NCBI GenBank assembly: GCA_937949545.1
Contig: CALEDR010000021.1
Coordinates: forward strand, 1 to 64,000
Direction: 5' to 3'
Origin: an uncultured Phycisphaerae bacterium
Lineage (GTDB): Bacteria > Planctomycetota > Phycisphaerae > Sedimentisphaerales > Anaerohalosphaeraceae
DNA: 64,000 nt
Shown here one piece after another: positions 16,266-25,540 of the stretch; within the stretch, counting starts at the first letter, position 1; each line of letters begins with the position of its first letter. Below the pieces are notes generated by a model. The model saw only the letters and a list, made by a program, of their open reading frames with translations. It did no database searches and was not told where the DNA came from. A program made the translations under genes and the position numbers.

Positions 16266-17777
16266 CTAATCAATTTCCGCCGGCGTCAGGAAGTCGTAGC
16301 ATTCAAACGGAATATTCATCTCTTCCGCCAGGGCCTTCAAATCCGCCAGATAATCACCGAAGACGGTCATCGGATGGTTCGTGTTGACCTTCCATTCGAT
16401 CCGTCCGCACAGTTTGAGATACCACTGCGGCCAGTCGCGGCTGCACCGCTCGGTGCGCCGGAGCCATTCTTCCTCCGACGGAACATCCGTCTTGCCGCGC
16501 CCGGCGCACAGATACAGCTGATGATTGCGATAGCTGAACCGGGCCCAGGTGACCACGCCGGGCTTGCGGACTACGACGGAACAGGTGCCGCCGCCGGCTT
16601 TGAAGTACATCGGGGTCTGGCGCTCGGACCAGGCGCCTTCGAGCGAATCGTCGCGTCCGTAAGCAAAATAGGGAGCCAAGGCGCCGGAGTTGACAAACCA
16701 GTAAAGCATTGTATCGGGCTGCCAGTACCGCAGGTCGTTAAAGCCGACGGGTTTTCCGCCGGTGAGCAGTTTGAGCACCTGCATAGTCAGAGCGGCCCCG
16801 TCATCGGCCTCGGTGGCGGCGACAAAGGTCGTGCCGTCCCCTTCCGGACGAAGGCGGTTGTTCAGGATACCCAGCGTTAAATCGGTCGTCGGATAATGTT
16901 CAATCCAGTCCAGCTGGTCCTGCACCCCGATAAAATCCAGTCCAAACTGCTTTTTAAGCTCCAGCAGGGCACAGTACACCTTCATCTGAAACAGAACCAT
17001 CTCTTTGGTCAATTCAGTTTCGGGATTGGTGCCGAGGACAAAACGCATTTTATTCTGCACGAGAAAATCGAAGGCCTGCTGCGCCCGCTCATCGGGGATG
17101 CGTTCGGCCATCTTCAGCAGACGCAGGCCGTCAAAGCCGAGTTTGGCAATGCCGAAATAGCGGAGGAAATCGGCCTCGGATATCTTGTTCCACATCTCCA
17201 TCGAGCGGGGACCGACGGTTCCGTACACCATACCGGACAGCTGTTTTTTGACTTTTTGGGCCTTTTTGCGGCTGGCATCGGTGACCTTGATTTCGATAGA
17301 CTTGGGATACTTAGGGGCATATCGGCCCTTGGTCAGAAAGATATCGAGGGCCTCTCGATAGGTATCGTACTCCTCAAACTTCTCCACAAACAGCCGGCTG
17401 GTTTTGATGCCGACATGCTCGGTGCCGCCTGCGGCCGCCAAAAGCCCCACAGCGCCGGGAAAATCCGGAATGGCACTGCCCAAAAGGAGCTTGGGGGTGT
17501 CTTTGGGGAGCTGCCACATTGGACTGACGGAAAAATCCGGATAGGCCCAGCCGGCCATAAAATTGATAAAGCGGCTGCCTTTGGCCTTTCGGATCACCCG
17601 CAGCCCTTCGGCTACACTCGAAACCGGCTTGTCAGGATTAAGGATATTCGGCTGCCAGCCCAAACTGCGAATGACCTTTTTCAGATGCTCCAGCTGAGGT
17701 TTGGCAACCGCCATGACGACTTCGTTGGGTTTTTCCCGTGCATCCAGAGGAATGTAGATATCCACTACCTTTTTCAT
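16266..17777 (-). CDS. L-fucose/L-arabinose isomerase-family sugar isomerase
   Basis: A 503-residue protein from ATG 17777 (AAAGGA about 8 bases upstream). The fold is that of fucose/arabinose isomerases, with GPRSMEMWNKISEAD in the middle and the metal-site segment ATEADDGAALTMQ, plus KPVGFNDLRYWQ. It is shorter than typical FucI (about 590 residues), so the substrate may be a different aldose. The neighbouring GH95 fucosidase and KDPG/KHG aldolase favour a deoxy-sugar or uronate role. It is convergent with the PocR regulator (9 bases apart) and divergent from the phosphoesterase. Confidence 0.75.
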   Translation of the reverse strand: MKKVVDIYIPLDAREKPNEVVMAVAKPQLEHLKKVIRSLGWQPNILNPDKPVSSVAEGLRVIRKAKGSRFINFMAGWAYPDFSVSPMWQLPKDTPKLLLGSAIPDFPGAVGLLAAAGGTEHVGIKTSRLFVEKFEEYDTYREALDIFLTKGRYAPKYPKSIEIKVTDASRKKAQKVKKQLSGMVYGTVGPRSMEMWNKISEADFLRYFGIAKLGFDGLRLLKMAERIPDERAQQAFDFLVQNKMRFVLGTNPETELTKEMVLFQMKVYCALLELKKQFGLDFIGVQDQLDWIEHYPTTDLTLGILNNRLRPEGDGTTFVAATEADDGAALTMQVLKLLTGGKPVGFNDLRYWQPDTMLYWFVNSGALAPYFAYGRDDSLEGAWSERQTPMYFKAGGGTCSVVVRKPGVVTWARFSYRNHQLYLCAGRGKTDVPSEEEWLRRTERCSRDWPQWYLKLCGRIEWKVNTNHPMTVFGDYLADLKALAEEMNIPFECYDFLTPAEID

Positions 17778-17944
17778 CGCCGCTTCCTTTCTGCTTCTAT
17801 CGATGTTCGTACAAAAGGCCTGTGCCCCCCTTGCGGAGGCGCTGCCGGACTGAAAGCTATTTTCTGCGACGAGCAGCGGCCCGTCCAGAGTTTTTTTTTC
17901 TGACCTGCTGTTCAACAAATCAAGGACTGTATCGGCCTTTGAGA

Positions 17945-17974
17945 TTGATAAACTTCCCTTCGCCGGTCTATACT
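17945..17974 (+). promoter_or_regulatory. sigma70-like promoter for the phosphoesterase gene
   Basis: TTGATA at 17945-17950, an 18-base spacer, and TATACT at 17969-17974. The predicted start is near 17981, giving a 30-base leader that contains AAAGGAG at 17994-18000. It lies in the 233-base divergent gap between the isomerase and phosphoesterase genes. Confidence 0.65.
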
Positions 17975-18010
17975 GCGGAGCAAATAAAAACACAAAGGAG
18001 ACCAAAGAAA

Positions 18011-19066
18011 ATGGGACACAGTTTATTCTGCTGTTTGGGAGTGCTTGGAACCATGCTTTCAGCCCAGTGGACTATCCGGACGGAAAACGTCGCAATTCCA
18101 ACTTCTTTTGAAGACTCCTGGTCGCTGGTCATTCTGCCGGACGTACAGTATTACAACGAAACATATCCAGGGCTTTTTGAGCTCCAGACCCAGTGGGTCC
18201 GCAATCAGGCCCGTTCGCTCCGGATTCAATATGTGCTGCTGCCGGGCGATATTACGAATACCAACAGCAAAAAAGAATGGGAGAACGCCTCCAGTGCACT
18301 GGGAATCCTCGACGGCTGCGTCCCGTATGCCCTGTGTACAGGCAATCACGACTGCGGTCCCGGCGGCAATGCGGCCGAGCGAAGCACCAGGCTGGATGCC
18401 TTCTTTCCGTATGAACGGCTGTCCGGCTGGACCGGCTTGGCGGGCGTGAAAACCGCCGGCCAAACGGCAAATTCCTATCACCTTTTTGAAGCGCCAGGCC
18501 CCAGCCGCTGGCTGATTCTGACCCTCGAATGGGCCCCGACGGATGAAACCCTGCAGTGGGCCTCGGAGATTCTCGCACGATATCCGGAGCGAAACGCCAT
18601 CATTCTGGTACACGCCTATTTGTACCACGATGACAGCCGGTATGACTGGAAAACCAAAGGCGACAAACAGAACTGGAATCCTCACGTTTACCCGACTCAG
18701 CCGGCGGGCAATGACGGGCAGGAAATCTGGGACAAACTGGTCCGCAAACACGACAATGTCTTTCTGGTTGTCAGCGGACACGTCATAGGCGACGGGACGG
18801 GGCTTTTGATTTCCCAAACCGACGGCGGACAACCCGTCATCCAAATGCTGGTCAATTACCAAACCCCGATTCATGATATAGGCGGTCAGGCGTGGCTGCG
18901 GGTGATGACGTTTCGCAGCGATTTGAAAAAGATTCTCTGCTGGTCCTACAGCCCCCTTTTGAAGCAATACCGTTCAGAGCCGGACCAGCTGTTTGAGCTG
19001 AGCCGCCGTGAATCCTCCTCCGTCTCGACCGAGAGAAAAAACGGAAAAGAAGACAAACCGCGTTAG
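18011..19066 (+). CDS. secreted calcineurin-like metallophosphoesterase
   Basis: A 351-residue protein with a short signal peptide (about 1-18, ending near MLSAQ). The metallophosphoesterase motifs are in order: LPDVQYY (metal Asp and Gln in place of His), LLPGDITN, CTGNHD (about 117-122), ILVHAYLYHD and VVSGHV. ATG 18011 is set by the promoter and AAAGGAG. The family hydrolyses phosphomono- or diesters; here it would act outside the cytoplasm, perhaps on phosphorylated glycans, nucleotides or phospholipids. The Lys/Arg tail is disordered. Confidence 0.88.
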   Translation: MGHSLFCCLGVLGTMLSAQWTIRTENVAIPTSFEDSWSLVILPDVQYYNETYPGLFELQTQWVRNQARSLRIQYVLLPGDITNTNSKKEWENASSALGILDGCVPYALCTGNHDCGPGGNAAERSTRLDAFFPYERLSGWTGLAGVKTAGQTANSYHLFEAPGPSRWLILTLEWAPTDETLQWASEILARYPERNAIILVHAYLYHDDSRYDWKTKGDKQNWNPHVYPTQPAGNDGQEIWDKLVRKHDNVFLVVSGHVIGDGTGLLISQTDGGQPVIQMLVNYQTPIHDIGGQAWLRVMTFRSDLKKILCWSYSPLLKQYRSEPDQLFELSRRESSSVSTERKNGKEDKPR

Positions 19067-19084
19067 TCGTTTTCTGTTTGGGTT

Positions 19085-19771
19085 CTATTTTTTCGGAGGC
19101 TGACAACGGATTTCCTGGACAAGGTCGAGGGTCTGGCGGACGGCCTTTGTAATGCCGACAAAATTTTTGGCCTCCACGAGGGCCTTGGTAATCAGGTTGG
19201 ATCCCATTCCTACGCAGACGGTTCCGGCATTGAACCAGGCAGACAGGCTTTCCTTCGTCGGGGAGACACCGCCGGTGGGCATCAGTTCGGCCCAGGGGCA
19301 GGGACCGCGAACGGCCTTGACAAATTCGGGTCCGCCGACCTGACCGCCCGGGAAGATTTTGCAGATTTCTACGCCCAACTGATGGGCCCGGTGAATCTCC
19401 GTGACGGAACCGCAGCCGGGCATATAGGGGATCTTGCGGCTGTTGCACAGTTTGGCTGTGTCCTCATCGAGCAGCGGTCCGACAACAAAATCCGCTCCGG
19501 CCGCGATGTACAGGGCGGCGGTGGGCGCATCTACGATAGAACCAACCCCCAAAATGACGTCCGGTTTCTGCTCATCCCGCCAGCGCGTCAATTCCTCAAA
19601 GACTCTGACGGCCCGATCGCCGCGGTTGGTAAACTCAATACAGCGAGCCCCGCCCTCCGCACAGGCCTGCGCTATCTGAACCGCCGTTTCAGCATCGCCC
19701 TGATAAAAAACGGGTATCAGACCGATTTCTTTTATCGCACAAAGCACATCCAGCCGCGAATGACGAGCCAT
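19085..19771 (-). CDS. eda: 2-keto-3-deoxy-6-phosphogluconate/4-hydroxy-2-oxoglutarate aldolase
   Basis: A 228-residue class I aldolase that splits KDPG (or the hydroxy-oxoglutarate analog) to pyruvate plus an aldehyde. The Schiff-base Lys is in ICKIFPGGQVGG (about 138-149), the catalytic Glu in CIEFTNRG, and the phosphate loop in LMPTGGVSP. It is slightly longer than usual at both ends. AAAGGGG lies 6 bases before ATG 19771, and a TATAAT (minus strand, 19825-19830) lies upstream. It works with the neighbouring sugar genes to turn deoxy-sugar acids into pyruvate. Confidence 0.88.
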   Translation of the reverse strand: MARHSRLDVLCAIKEIGLIPVFYQGDAETAVQIAQACAEGGARCIEFTNRGDRAVRVFEELTRWRDEQKPDVILGVGSIVDAPTAALYIAAGADFVVGPLLDEDTAKLCNSRKIPYMPGCGSVTEIHRAHQLGVEICKIFPGGQVGGPEFVKAVRGPCPWAELMPTGGVSPTKESLSAWFNAGTVCVGMGSNLITKALVEAKNFVGITKAVRQTLDLVQEIRCQPPKK

Positions 19772-19861
19772 CGAAATCCCCTTTCTCTGCCGAAAGTCTC
19801 TCGTTTGTCTGTCCTGATTCGGCTATTATACCGGCACCGTCCGGTTTGAAAAGATGTTTTC

Positions 19862-19890
19862 TTGAAAGCCCAAAGACGGTCGGGTAGGAT
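19862..19890 (+). promoter_or_regulatory. sigma70-like promoter for the fucosidase operon
   Basis: TTGAAA at 19862-19867, a 17-base spacer, and TAGGAT at 19885-19890. It lies about 44 bases before ATG 19934, which has a perfect AGGAGG at 19921-19926. It sits in the 162-base divergent gap shared with the aldolase gene. Confidence 0.55.
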
Positions 19891-19933
19891 AGATTCACCG
19901 TGAATTCGAAAAAAATAACGAGGAGGTCTCTGA

Positions 19934-22672
19934 ATGAAACCCGCACTTTTTTTGCTGCTGTGCTTCAGCCTGCCACTGGGAGCTGAAGAATTAACGCTGT
20001 GGTATTCCCAGCCCGCGGAGGAATGGACGGAAGCCCTGCCGGTGGGCAACGGCCGGCTGGGGGCGATGGTCTTCGGCGGGACGGTTGAGGAACGGCTTCA
20101 GCTCAATGAAGAAACTGTCTGGGCAGGTCCTCCGGTACCGCAGGCCAAAGAGGGCTTTCGGGAAGCGGTGGAAAAGGCCCGGGCTCTCTGGTTTGAAGGC
20201 CGATACGCCGAAGCCCAGCGTGTCGTTCAGTCTGTGATGGGCGACCCGATTGAACCGCGAAGCTACCAGACGCTCGGAGATCTCTGGCTGCGAATGAACA
20301 GCACGCCGCAGCCGACAGTGCCTCCTTTGTCTATCAAGGGCTGGAAGCGGGGACCGGTGCTGGACGGAGTTGATTCCTCCCAATTAGCCGAAACGTTTGA
20401 CGACAGCAGCTGGCCGGCGGCTTCGTCGCCGGAGGTGCCGGAGGGAAAAACCGTTGTCTTCCGCACCCGCTTTTCTCTGACGGCTGATCAGCTCGAAAAA
20501 GGGCTGACTCGTCTGGAGCTGGAGCCGATTGACGACCGAGGTCTCCTTTACCTGAACGGCAAAGAGCTGGGCCGCACCAGCCAATGGAACAAACCGTATG
20601 CGTTCGATGCCGGCCGTCTGCTTCGGGAGGGAGAGAATGTTCTGGCGGCAGCCGTAACCAACTACTACGGCCCCGGACAGATGGCCCAGGAGGTTCGTCT
20701 GGCCCAGCAGCGGCGAATCCCGGTGGAGAACTACCGCCGGCAACTGTGCCTGGATACCGCCGCGGCGACAACCCGTTTTATGTATGAAGGCGTAGGCTAC
20801 ACGCGAGAGGTTTTTTCATCGCCTGCCGCCGATGTACTGGTCATTCGAATATCGGCTGACCGGCCCGGACGACTGAATCTGAAAGCGGCTCTGGAACGAC
20901 CCGCCGACTTTACCACCGCCGCCGCAGGACCGGATGCAATCGAAATGTATGGACAGGCCCAACACGGAGGCCGGCAGTTGGGGGTCAAGTGGCATTGTCT
21001 GCTGAAAGGACGGACGGAAGGAGGACGCATCCGCACGGAAAACAACCAGCTGGTGATTGAAGAGGCGGATGCGGCGACCTTGTATCTTGCCGCCGCCACG
21101 GACTACAATCCGAAAAACCCCGCCAGGCCGCTGACACGAGACCGCCGGCAGGTCTGCCGACAACAGATTGAGGCTGCCTGCAGGAAACCCTATGAACAGC
21201 TCAAGGCCGAGCATATCACCGAACACCAGCGGCTTTTCCGACGGTGTCTCCTCGATTTGGCCGGACCGGATTCTTCCGACAAGCCGACGGATGTGCGGCT
21301 TCAGGCGGTCCGAGACGGGGCTGATGACCCCGGTCTGGCAACTCTGTATTTTCATTTCGGCAGGTATTTGTTGATCAGCTCATCCCGCCCGGGCTGTATG
21401 CCCGCCAATCTGCAGGGAATCTGGAACGACAACATTCGAGCCCCGTGGAACAGCGATTATCATATCAACATCAATATCCAAATGAATTACTGGCCTGCGG
21501 AGGTGACGAACCTGTCGGAGTGTCATATTCCCTTTTTGGATTTCATTGAGCGGCTGGTGCCGAACGGACGCCGGACAGCGCAACGGCTTTATGGAGCCCG
21601 AGGTTTCTGTGCATCGTTTACGACGGACGCCTGGCTGTACACCGACCCGTTCGGAAATGTCCAGTACGGGCTGTGGCCGCATGGAGGCGGCTGGGCCGGC
21701 CAGCATTTTATGGAGCATTACCGGTTCACGCAGGATAAGGATTTTCTGCGGAAACGCGCCTATCCGCTTTTGAAGGAGGCGGCACTGTTTTATCTGGACT
21801 ATCTGACGCTGCATCCGCAAACGGGGCTTTTGACGGCCGGGCCGGATACCTCTCCGGAAAATCTGTACCTGAGCCCCGACAAACAGAAAATCGCTGTTTC
21901 TATGGGCGCTGCGATGAGTCAGCAGATTATCTGGGACGTGTTCAGCAACACTCTGGAGGCGGCAGAGATTCTGGGCATTCAGGATGAATTCACACAGCAG
22001 GTTCAAGCAACTCTGGGAAAACTGGCCCCGACGCAAATCGGCTCGGACGGACGCCTGATGGAGTGGGCCCTGCCGTTTGAAGAGGCCGAGCCGGGCCATC
22101 GGCATATGTCGCACTTGTTTGCGCTGCATCCGGGCCGCCAGTACAATGTCTATGACCATCCGGACTTCACGCAGGCGGCCCAAAAAACGATTGAAACCCG
22201 GCTGTCACACGGCGGCGGACACACGGGCTGGTCGCGGGCCTGGATGATTCTTTTCTGGGCGCGTCTCCATGAGCCGCAAAAGGCCTATGAAAACTTTCAG
22301 ACTCTCCTGGCCAAAAGCACCCTGGCAAATCTGTTCGACACCCATCCGCCGTTTCAAATTGACGGCAATTTCGGAGGAACGGCGGCCATTGCCGAGATGC
22401 TGCTGCAGTCTCATGTCCGCACACCGGACGGGGCGGTTCTCCTTGAGCTGCTGCCGGCCCTGCCCGCTGAATGGCCGCAGGGGCGCATTCAAGGGCTGCG
22501 GGCACGGGGCGGTTTTGAAATTGACCTTGCCTGGAAAGAAAACCGTCTCGAAAAGGCCGTCATTCGGGCGGGGGCGGACAATGCCTGCCGAATTCGATAC
22601 CGGAATCAAACACTGAACAGAACATTCAAATCCGGGGAATCTCTGACTTTGACCGCCAAAGAGTTTGAATAA
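19934..22672 (+). CDS. secreted GH95 alpha-L-fucosidase with an inserted beta-sandwich domain
   Basis: A 912-residue exported enzyme with a signal peptide (1-17). The GH95 start is LTLWYSQPAEEWTEALPVGN, and the central catalytic barrel includes NINIQMNYWPAEVTNLS (the paired Asn residues), a Glu near GPDTSPENLY, and the base Asp in FQIDGNFGGTAAIAEM. The N-terminal domain is interrupted at about 122-263 by a galactose-binding-like beta-sandwich (FDDSSWP, LYLNGKELGR, EGENVLAAAV). Standard GH95 runs from the LGDLWL-type strand straight to ENYRRQLCLDTA. It releases terminal fucose (or galactose in some members). Its stop is 3 bases before the next gene. Confidence 0.92.
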   Translation: MKPALFLLLCFSLPLGAEELTLWYSQPAEEWTEALPVGNGRLGAMVFGGTVEERLQLNEETVWAGPPVPQAKEGFREAVEKARALWFEGRYAEAQRVVQSVMGDPIEPRSYQTLGDLWLRMNSTPQPTVPPLSIKGWKRGPVLDGVDSSQLAETFDDSSWPAASSPEVPEGKTVVFRTRFSLTADQLEKGLTRLELEPIDDRGLLYLNGKELGRTSQWNKPYAFDAGRLLREGENVLAAAVTNYYGPGQMAQEVRLAQQRRIPVENYRRQLCLDTAAATTRFMYEGVGYTREVFSSPAADVLVIRISADRPGRLNLKAALERPADFTTAAAGPDAIEMYGQAQHGGRQLGVKWHCLLKGRTEGGRIRTENNQLVIEEADAATLYLAAATDYNPKNPARPLTRDRRQVCRQQIEAACRKPYEQLKAEHITEHQRLFRRCLLDLAGPDSSDKPTDVRLQAVRDGADDPGLATLYFHFGRYLLISSSRPGCMPANLQGIWNDNIRAPWNSDYHININIQMNYWPAEVTNLSECHIPFLDFIERLVPNGRRTAQRLYGARGFCASFTTDAWLYTDPFGNVQYGLWPHGGGWAGQHFMEHYRFTQDKDFLRKRAYPLLKEAALFYLDYLTLHPQTGLLTAGPDTSPENLYLSPDKQKIAVSMGAAMSQQIIWDVFSNTLEAAEILGIQDEFTQQVQATLGKLAPTQIGSDGRLMEWALPFEEAEPGHRHMSHLFALHPGRQYNVYDHPDFTQAAQKTIETRLSHGGGHTGWSRAWMILFWARLHEPQKAYENFQTLLAKSTLANLFDTHPPFQIDGNFGGTAAIAEMLLQSHVRTPDGAVLLELLPALPAEWPQGRIQGLRARGGFEIDLAWKENRLEKAVIRAGADNACRIRYRNQTLNRTFKSGESLTLTAKEFE

Positions 22673-22675
22673 AAC

Positions 22676-23932
22676 ATGAAAACAGAACTGTGCATCATCG
22701 GAGCCGGGCCGGCGGGCCTGACAGCGGCGATTTTTGCCGCTCAGCAAAACGCTCAAGTCCTGCTGGTCGAGCGCAACACCACGGCCGGACGGAAACTGCT
22801 GAAAACCGGACGGGGACGGTGCAATCTGACACATACGGGAAGCATCGAAGAGTTTGTGCGGGCTTACGGCTCCTGCGGGCGCTTTCTGAAACCGGCTTTG
22901 TATGCTTTTTCGCCGCAGCAGGTTCGGGAGTTTTTTCACAGCCGAAATGTGCCGACGCAGGAGGAAAAAGACGGCTGCGTGTTTCCGGTCAGCAGCAAAG
23001 CTTCGGATATCTGCCAATGCCTGCTGGAAACGGCCCGCAAGCTGGGGGTTTCATTTCTATACGGGCGCCGGGCCGAACATATGGCCGCCAACCATCAGAG
23101 GTTTGAGGTTCGCATCGACAAAGAGACGATTATCAGCCGGGCGGTCATTTTGGCCACAGGCGGAGCCAGCTGGCCTATGACCGGCTCCACCGGCGACGGA
23201 TACCGTCTGGCGGCGAACTTCGGCCATTCCATCATCGCCCCCAAACCGGCCCTCTGTCCGCTGGTTACAGAGGAAAAGTGGCCCGGCTGCTTACAGGGGG
23301 TGGGAATCCCGCACGTTCGGATTCGGGCCGCCGCCGAAGGACGCCGGTGGGAATCAGAAGGGCCTTTGATGTTCACCGCAGACGGAATCGGCGGTCCGGC
23401 CGTCTTCGACCTGAGCCGCCATCTGACGGATATCCTCTCGCCCAACGAAAAACCGGTTCCGGCCCACATAGACTGGCTGCCGGACCTGGACTTTCAAACG
23501 CTCGAAAACCGACTGCTGGCAGAAATGACCGCTCACCCCAAAAAAGAGCCGGCCGGAATCCTGTCTGCCTTCCTGCCGCGCCAGCTGGCCCAGCAGATGC
23601 AGTCTCTGCTGTGGGGGAATGAAAAGGTTCCAGCTTCTCATATCAGCCGTTCGCAGCGAAAAGACCTCCTGAATCTCCTCAAATCCTGTTCCTTAACTAT
23701 CGTGAAGACAGCACCAATCGAACAGGCCACGATTACGCGGGGCGGTGTGAGCCGAAATGAAATCGATCCTTCGACAATGGAATCTCGCCTTCGCGCGAAT
23801 CTGTTTTTCGCCGGAGAGGTGATTGATGCCGACGGCCCCTGCGGCGGATATAATCTGCAAATTGCCTGGTCCACCGGTGCATTGGCCGGTTTGTCTGCCG
23901 CCCAGAAAAACAGACAAAAATGGTCTTGTTAA
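22676..23932 (+). CDS. FAD-dependent oxidoreductase, HI0933/BaiN family
   Basis: A 418-residue flavoprotein with an N-terminal FAD fold (CIIGAGPAGLTAAIFAAQ, 6-23), the family signature GRKLLKTGRGRCNLTH (about 38-53) and ILATGGASWPMTGSTGDGY. It ends with the second FAD contact, FAGEVIDADGPCGGYNLQIA. The length is normal. Cellular substrates of this family are poorly known; members reduce enoate or other double bonds. It starts 3 bases after the fucosidase stop and is probably translated with it, though no functional link is evident. Confidence 0.9.
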   Translation: MKTELCIIGAGPAGLTAAIFAAQQNAQVLLVERNTTAGRKLLKTGRGRCNLTHTGSIEEFVRAYGSCGRFLKPALYAFSPQQVREFFHSRNVPTQEEKDGCVFPVSSKASDICQCLLETARKLGVSFLYGRRAEHMAANHQRFEVRIDKETIISRAVILATGGASWPMTGSTGDGYRLAANFGHSIIAPKPALCPLVTEEKWPGCLQGVGIPHVRIRAAAEGRRWESEGPLMFTADGIGGPAVFDLSRHLTDILSPNEKPVPAHIDWLPDLDFQTLENRLLAEMTAHPKKEPAGILSAFLPRQLAQQMQSLLWGNEKVPASHISRSQRKDLLNLLKSCSLTIVKTAPIEQATITRGGVSRNEIDPSTMESRLRANLFFAGEVIDADGPCGGYNLQIAWSTGALAGLSAAQKNRQKWSC

Positions 23933-24088
23933 TAAGACCCGATAATACCGCTCTTTAGGCCATTGTTTTGCCCATCTTAATTTTTGGTCCAGTTTGATTT
24001 GTGAACTTTTGAGGAAATTGCCGATAATAAAAGAATGAGCAGGGGCTCAAAATATCCCTTGCTTGTCCTGAATCAAGTCAAAAAGCCT

Positions 24089-24117
24089 TTGACAGGCCGT
24101 ATCTATAGTGATAAGGT
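24089..24117 (+). promoter_or_regulatory. possible sigma70-like promoter for the SH3 protein
   Basis: A perfect TTGACA at 24089-24094 with a 17-base spacer to a poor TAAGGT at 24112-24117. The 23933-24190 gap otherwise shows no gene and no clear terminator for the upstream flavoprotein. Confidence 0.4.
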
Positions 24118-24190
24118 GAAAAACAAGATAATGGAATAAAAACCTCCGGTTTTTAGAGACAAAGGATTGGTTTTGGACGGAGACAAAACT

Positions 24191-25507
24191 ATGGTCATCG
24201 GAACAAATTCGATTGTTTATATGATTGGGCTTTTGTGGAGTCTGTCAGCCGCTGCGGCCGCAACGGAACCGGCGGTTCAGCCGTCCGGCGGAACTCTGTT
24301 GGAAAAACTGGCCCAAATGGAATTTCCGCAAATTGCGGAGGTAACAGGCACCGATGTCAATATTCGTTCCGGCCCGGGAACCAGTTATTATCGATGCGGA
24401 AAATTAAACCCCGGAGACAAAATCACTGTTGTGGATATTCTACACAATACGTGGGCCAAGATCGTCCCTCCGGAGGGAAGTTATTCGTGGATTTCCAAGA
24501 CCTATGTGCAGCTGAACCCGAACAATCCCAAAATCGGCGTGCTGACCGGCGACGATGTGCGCGTCTGGGCGGGATCCGACTTTGTCGAACCTCTTCATTC
24601 CCATTCTCAACAGACAAAGCTGTACAAAGGAGATATTGTAGAATTGGCGGGACCTGCGGATTTGGATGCGGACTATTATAAGATTAAACCGCCGGCGGAT
24701 GCCTATCTGTGGGTGAGCATGGACTATCTGAAACTGCTGGGCCCGGTTTCCGCCCTCAAATCCGCTCAGCCGACTCCGGCGGCTCCGCAAGAAGCCCCGA
24801 CCGCACCGCAGCCCAGCCCTGCGGCTCTTACTCCGCCGACTGTCCCGCCGAGCACCCCGGCAGCCCCTGCCGCAGAGCCGCCCGCGGCTCCTGCCCCGGA
24901 GGCGGTACAGCCTCAGCCAACCCCTCCGGTTCCGGCGGCTCCGTCTGCGGACAGTTTGGCTTTGCAAAAATGCTCCCAGCTGCGGACGGAAATCGAAGAA
25001 CAGCTGAAAAAGCCGCTTCCGGAGCAGGATTACAGATCTGTCAAAGATGAGTTAAACAAAATCCTTCAGTCCCCGGATGTTGACCGGGCGAAAATCTATG
25101 CCGAATCGCTCCTCAAGCAGATTGCCAGCTATGAATTGGCCGTGGAAGCCCATAAACAAATCCAGCTTCAGGACAAAATGCTGGAAGAAACCAAGGCCAA
25201 AATCGCCGCCGCCCATCAGGCCCAGCTCCAGCAGGCCATTCCGGCGGAGGCCCAATATCTGTTCGTGGGAGTCCTGAAGCCCTCGTATATCTACACCGGA
25301 CGTGTGGGGCCCCGACGGTTTATCATCATGGATCAGAATACCCGCATTCTCTGCTACCTGATGACCCGAGACCCCGCTCAGCAGTCAAAAATGGAAACTC
25401 TGACGGACAAAATCGTCGGCGTCAAGGGCACAATTCTGGACGCTCCGAACGCACTGATTCCGGTGGTCATGGTTGATGAGGTTGTGGGAATATTTGAACA
25501 GAAATAG
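24191..25507 (+). CDS. exported SH3-domain protein with Pro/Ala-rich linker
   Basis: A 438-residue protein from ATG 24191 (GGAG 8 bases upstream; an in-frame TTG at 24167 is less likely). A signal peptide ends near residue 22. Two bacterial SH3 domains follow at about 45-110 (ADVNIRSGPGTSYY-like: TDVNIRSGPGTSYYRCG and YSWISKTYVQL) and about 118-180 (DDVRVWAGSDFVEP and YLWVSMDYLKL). A Pro/Ala-rich linker of about 70 residues leads to a coiled coil and a C-terminal small beta domain ending VVMVDEVVGIF. Probably a periplasmic wall- or peptide-binding protein; its partner is unknown. Confidence 0.85.
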   Translation: MVIGTNSIVYMIGLLWSLSAAAAATEPAVQPSGGTLLEKLAQMEFPQIAEVTGTDVNIRSGPGTSYYRCGKLNPGDKITVVDILHNTWAKIVPPEGSYSWISKTYVQLNPNNPKIGVLTGDDVRVWAGSDFVEPLHSHSQQTKLYKGDIVELAGPADLDADYYKIKPPADAYLWVSMDYLKLLGPVSALKSAQPTPAAPQEAPTAPQPSPAALTPPTVPPSTPAAPAAEPPAAPAPEAVQPQPTPPVPAAPSADSLALQKCSQLRTEIEEQLKKPLPEQDYRSVKDELNKILQSPDVDRAKIYAESLLKQIASYELAVEAHKQIQLQDKMLEETKAKIAAAHQAQLQQAIPAEAQYLFVGVLKPSYIYTGRVGPRRFIIMDQNTRILCYLMTRDPAQQSKMETLTDKIVGVKGTILDAPNALIPVVMVDEVVGIFEQK

Positions 25508-25540
25508 CCGTCGGAACGAGCCCAAAAACTGCTGCTGAAA

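Noticed and set aside
16896-17903. A 335-codon plus-strand frame opposite the isomerase-family gene
   Set aside because: The minus-strand frame has a clear ribosome site and family motifs; the plus frame does not.
24815-24950. Tandem DNA repeat in the Pro/Ala-rich stretch of the SH3 protein
   Set aside because: It is low-complexity coding for a linker; no regular DNA period could be seen.
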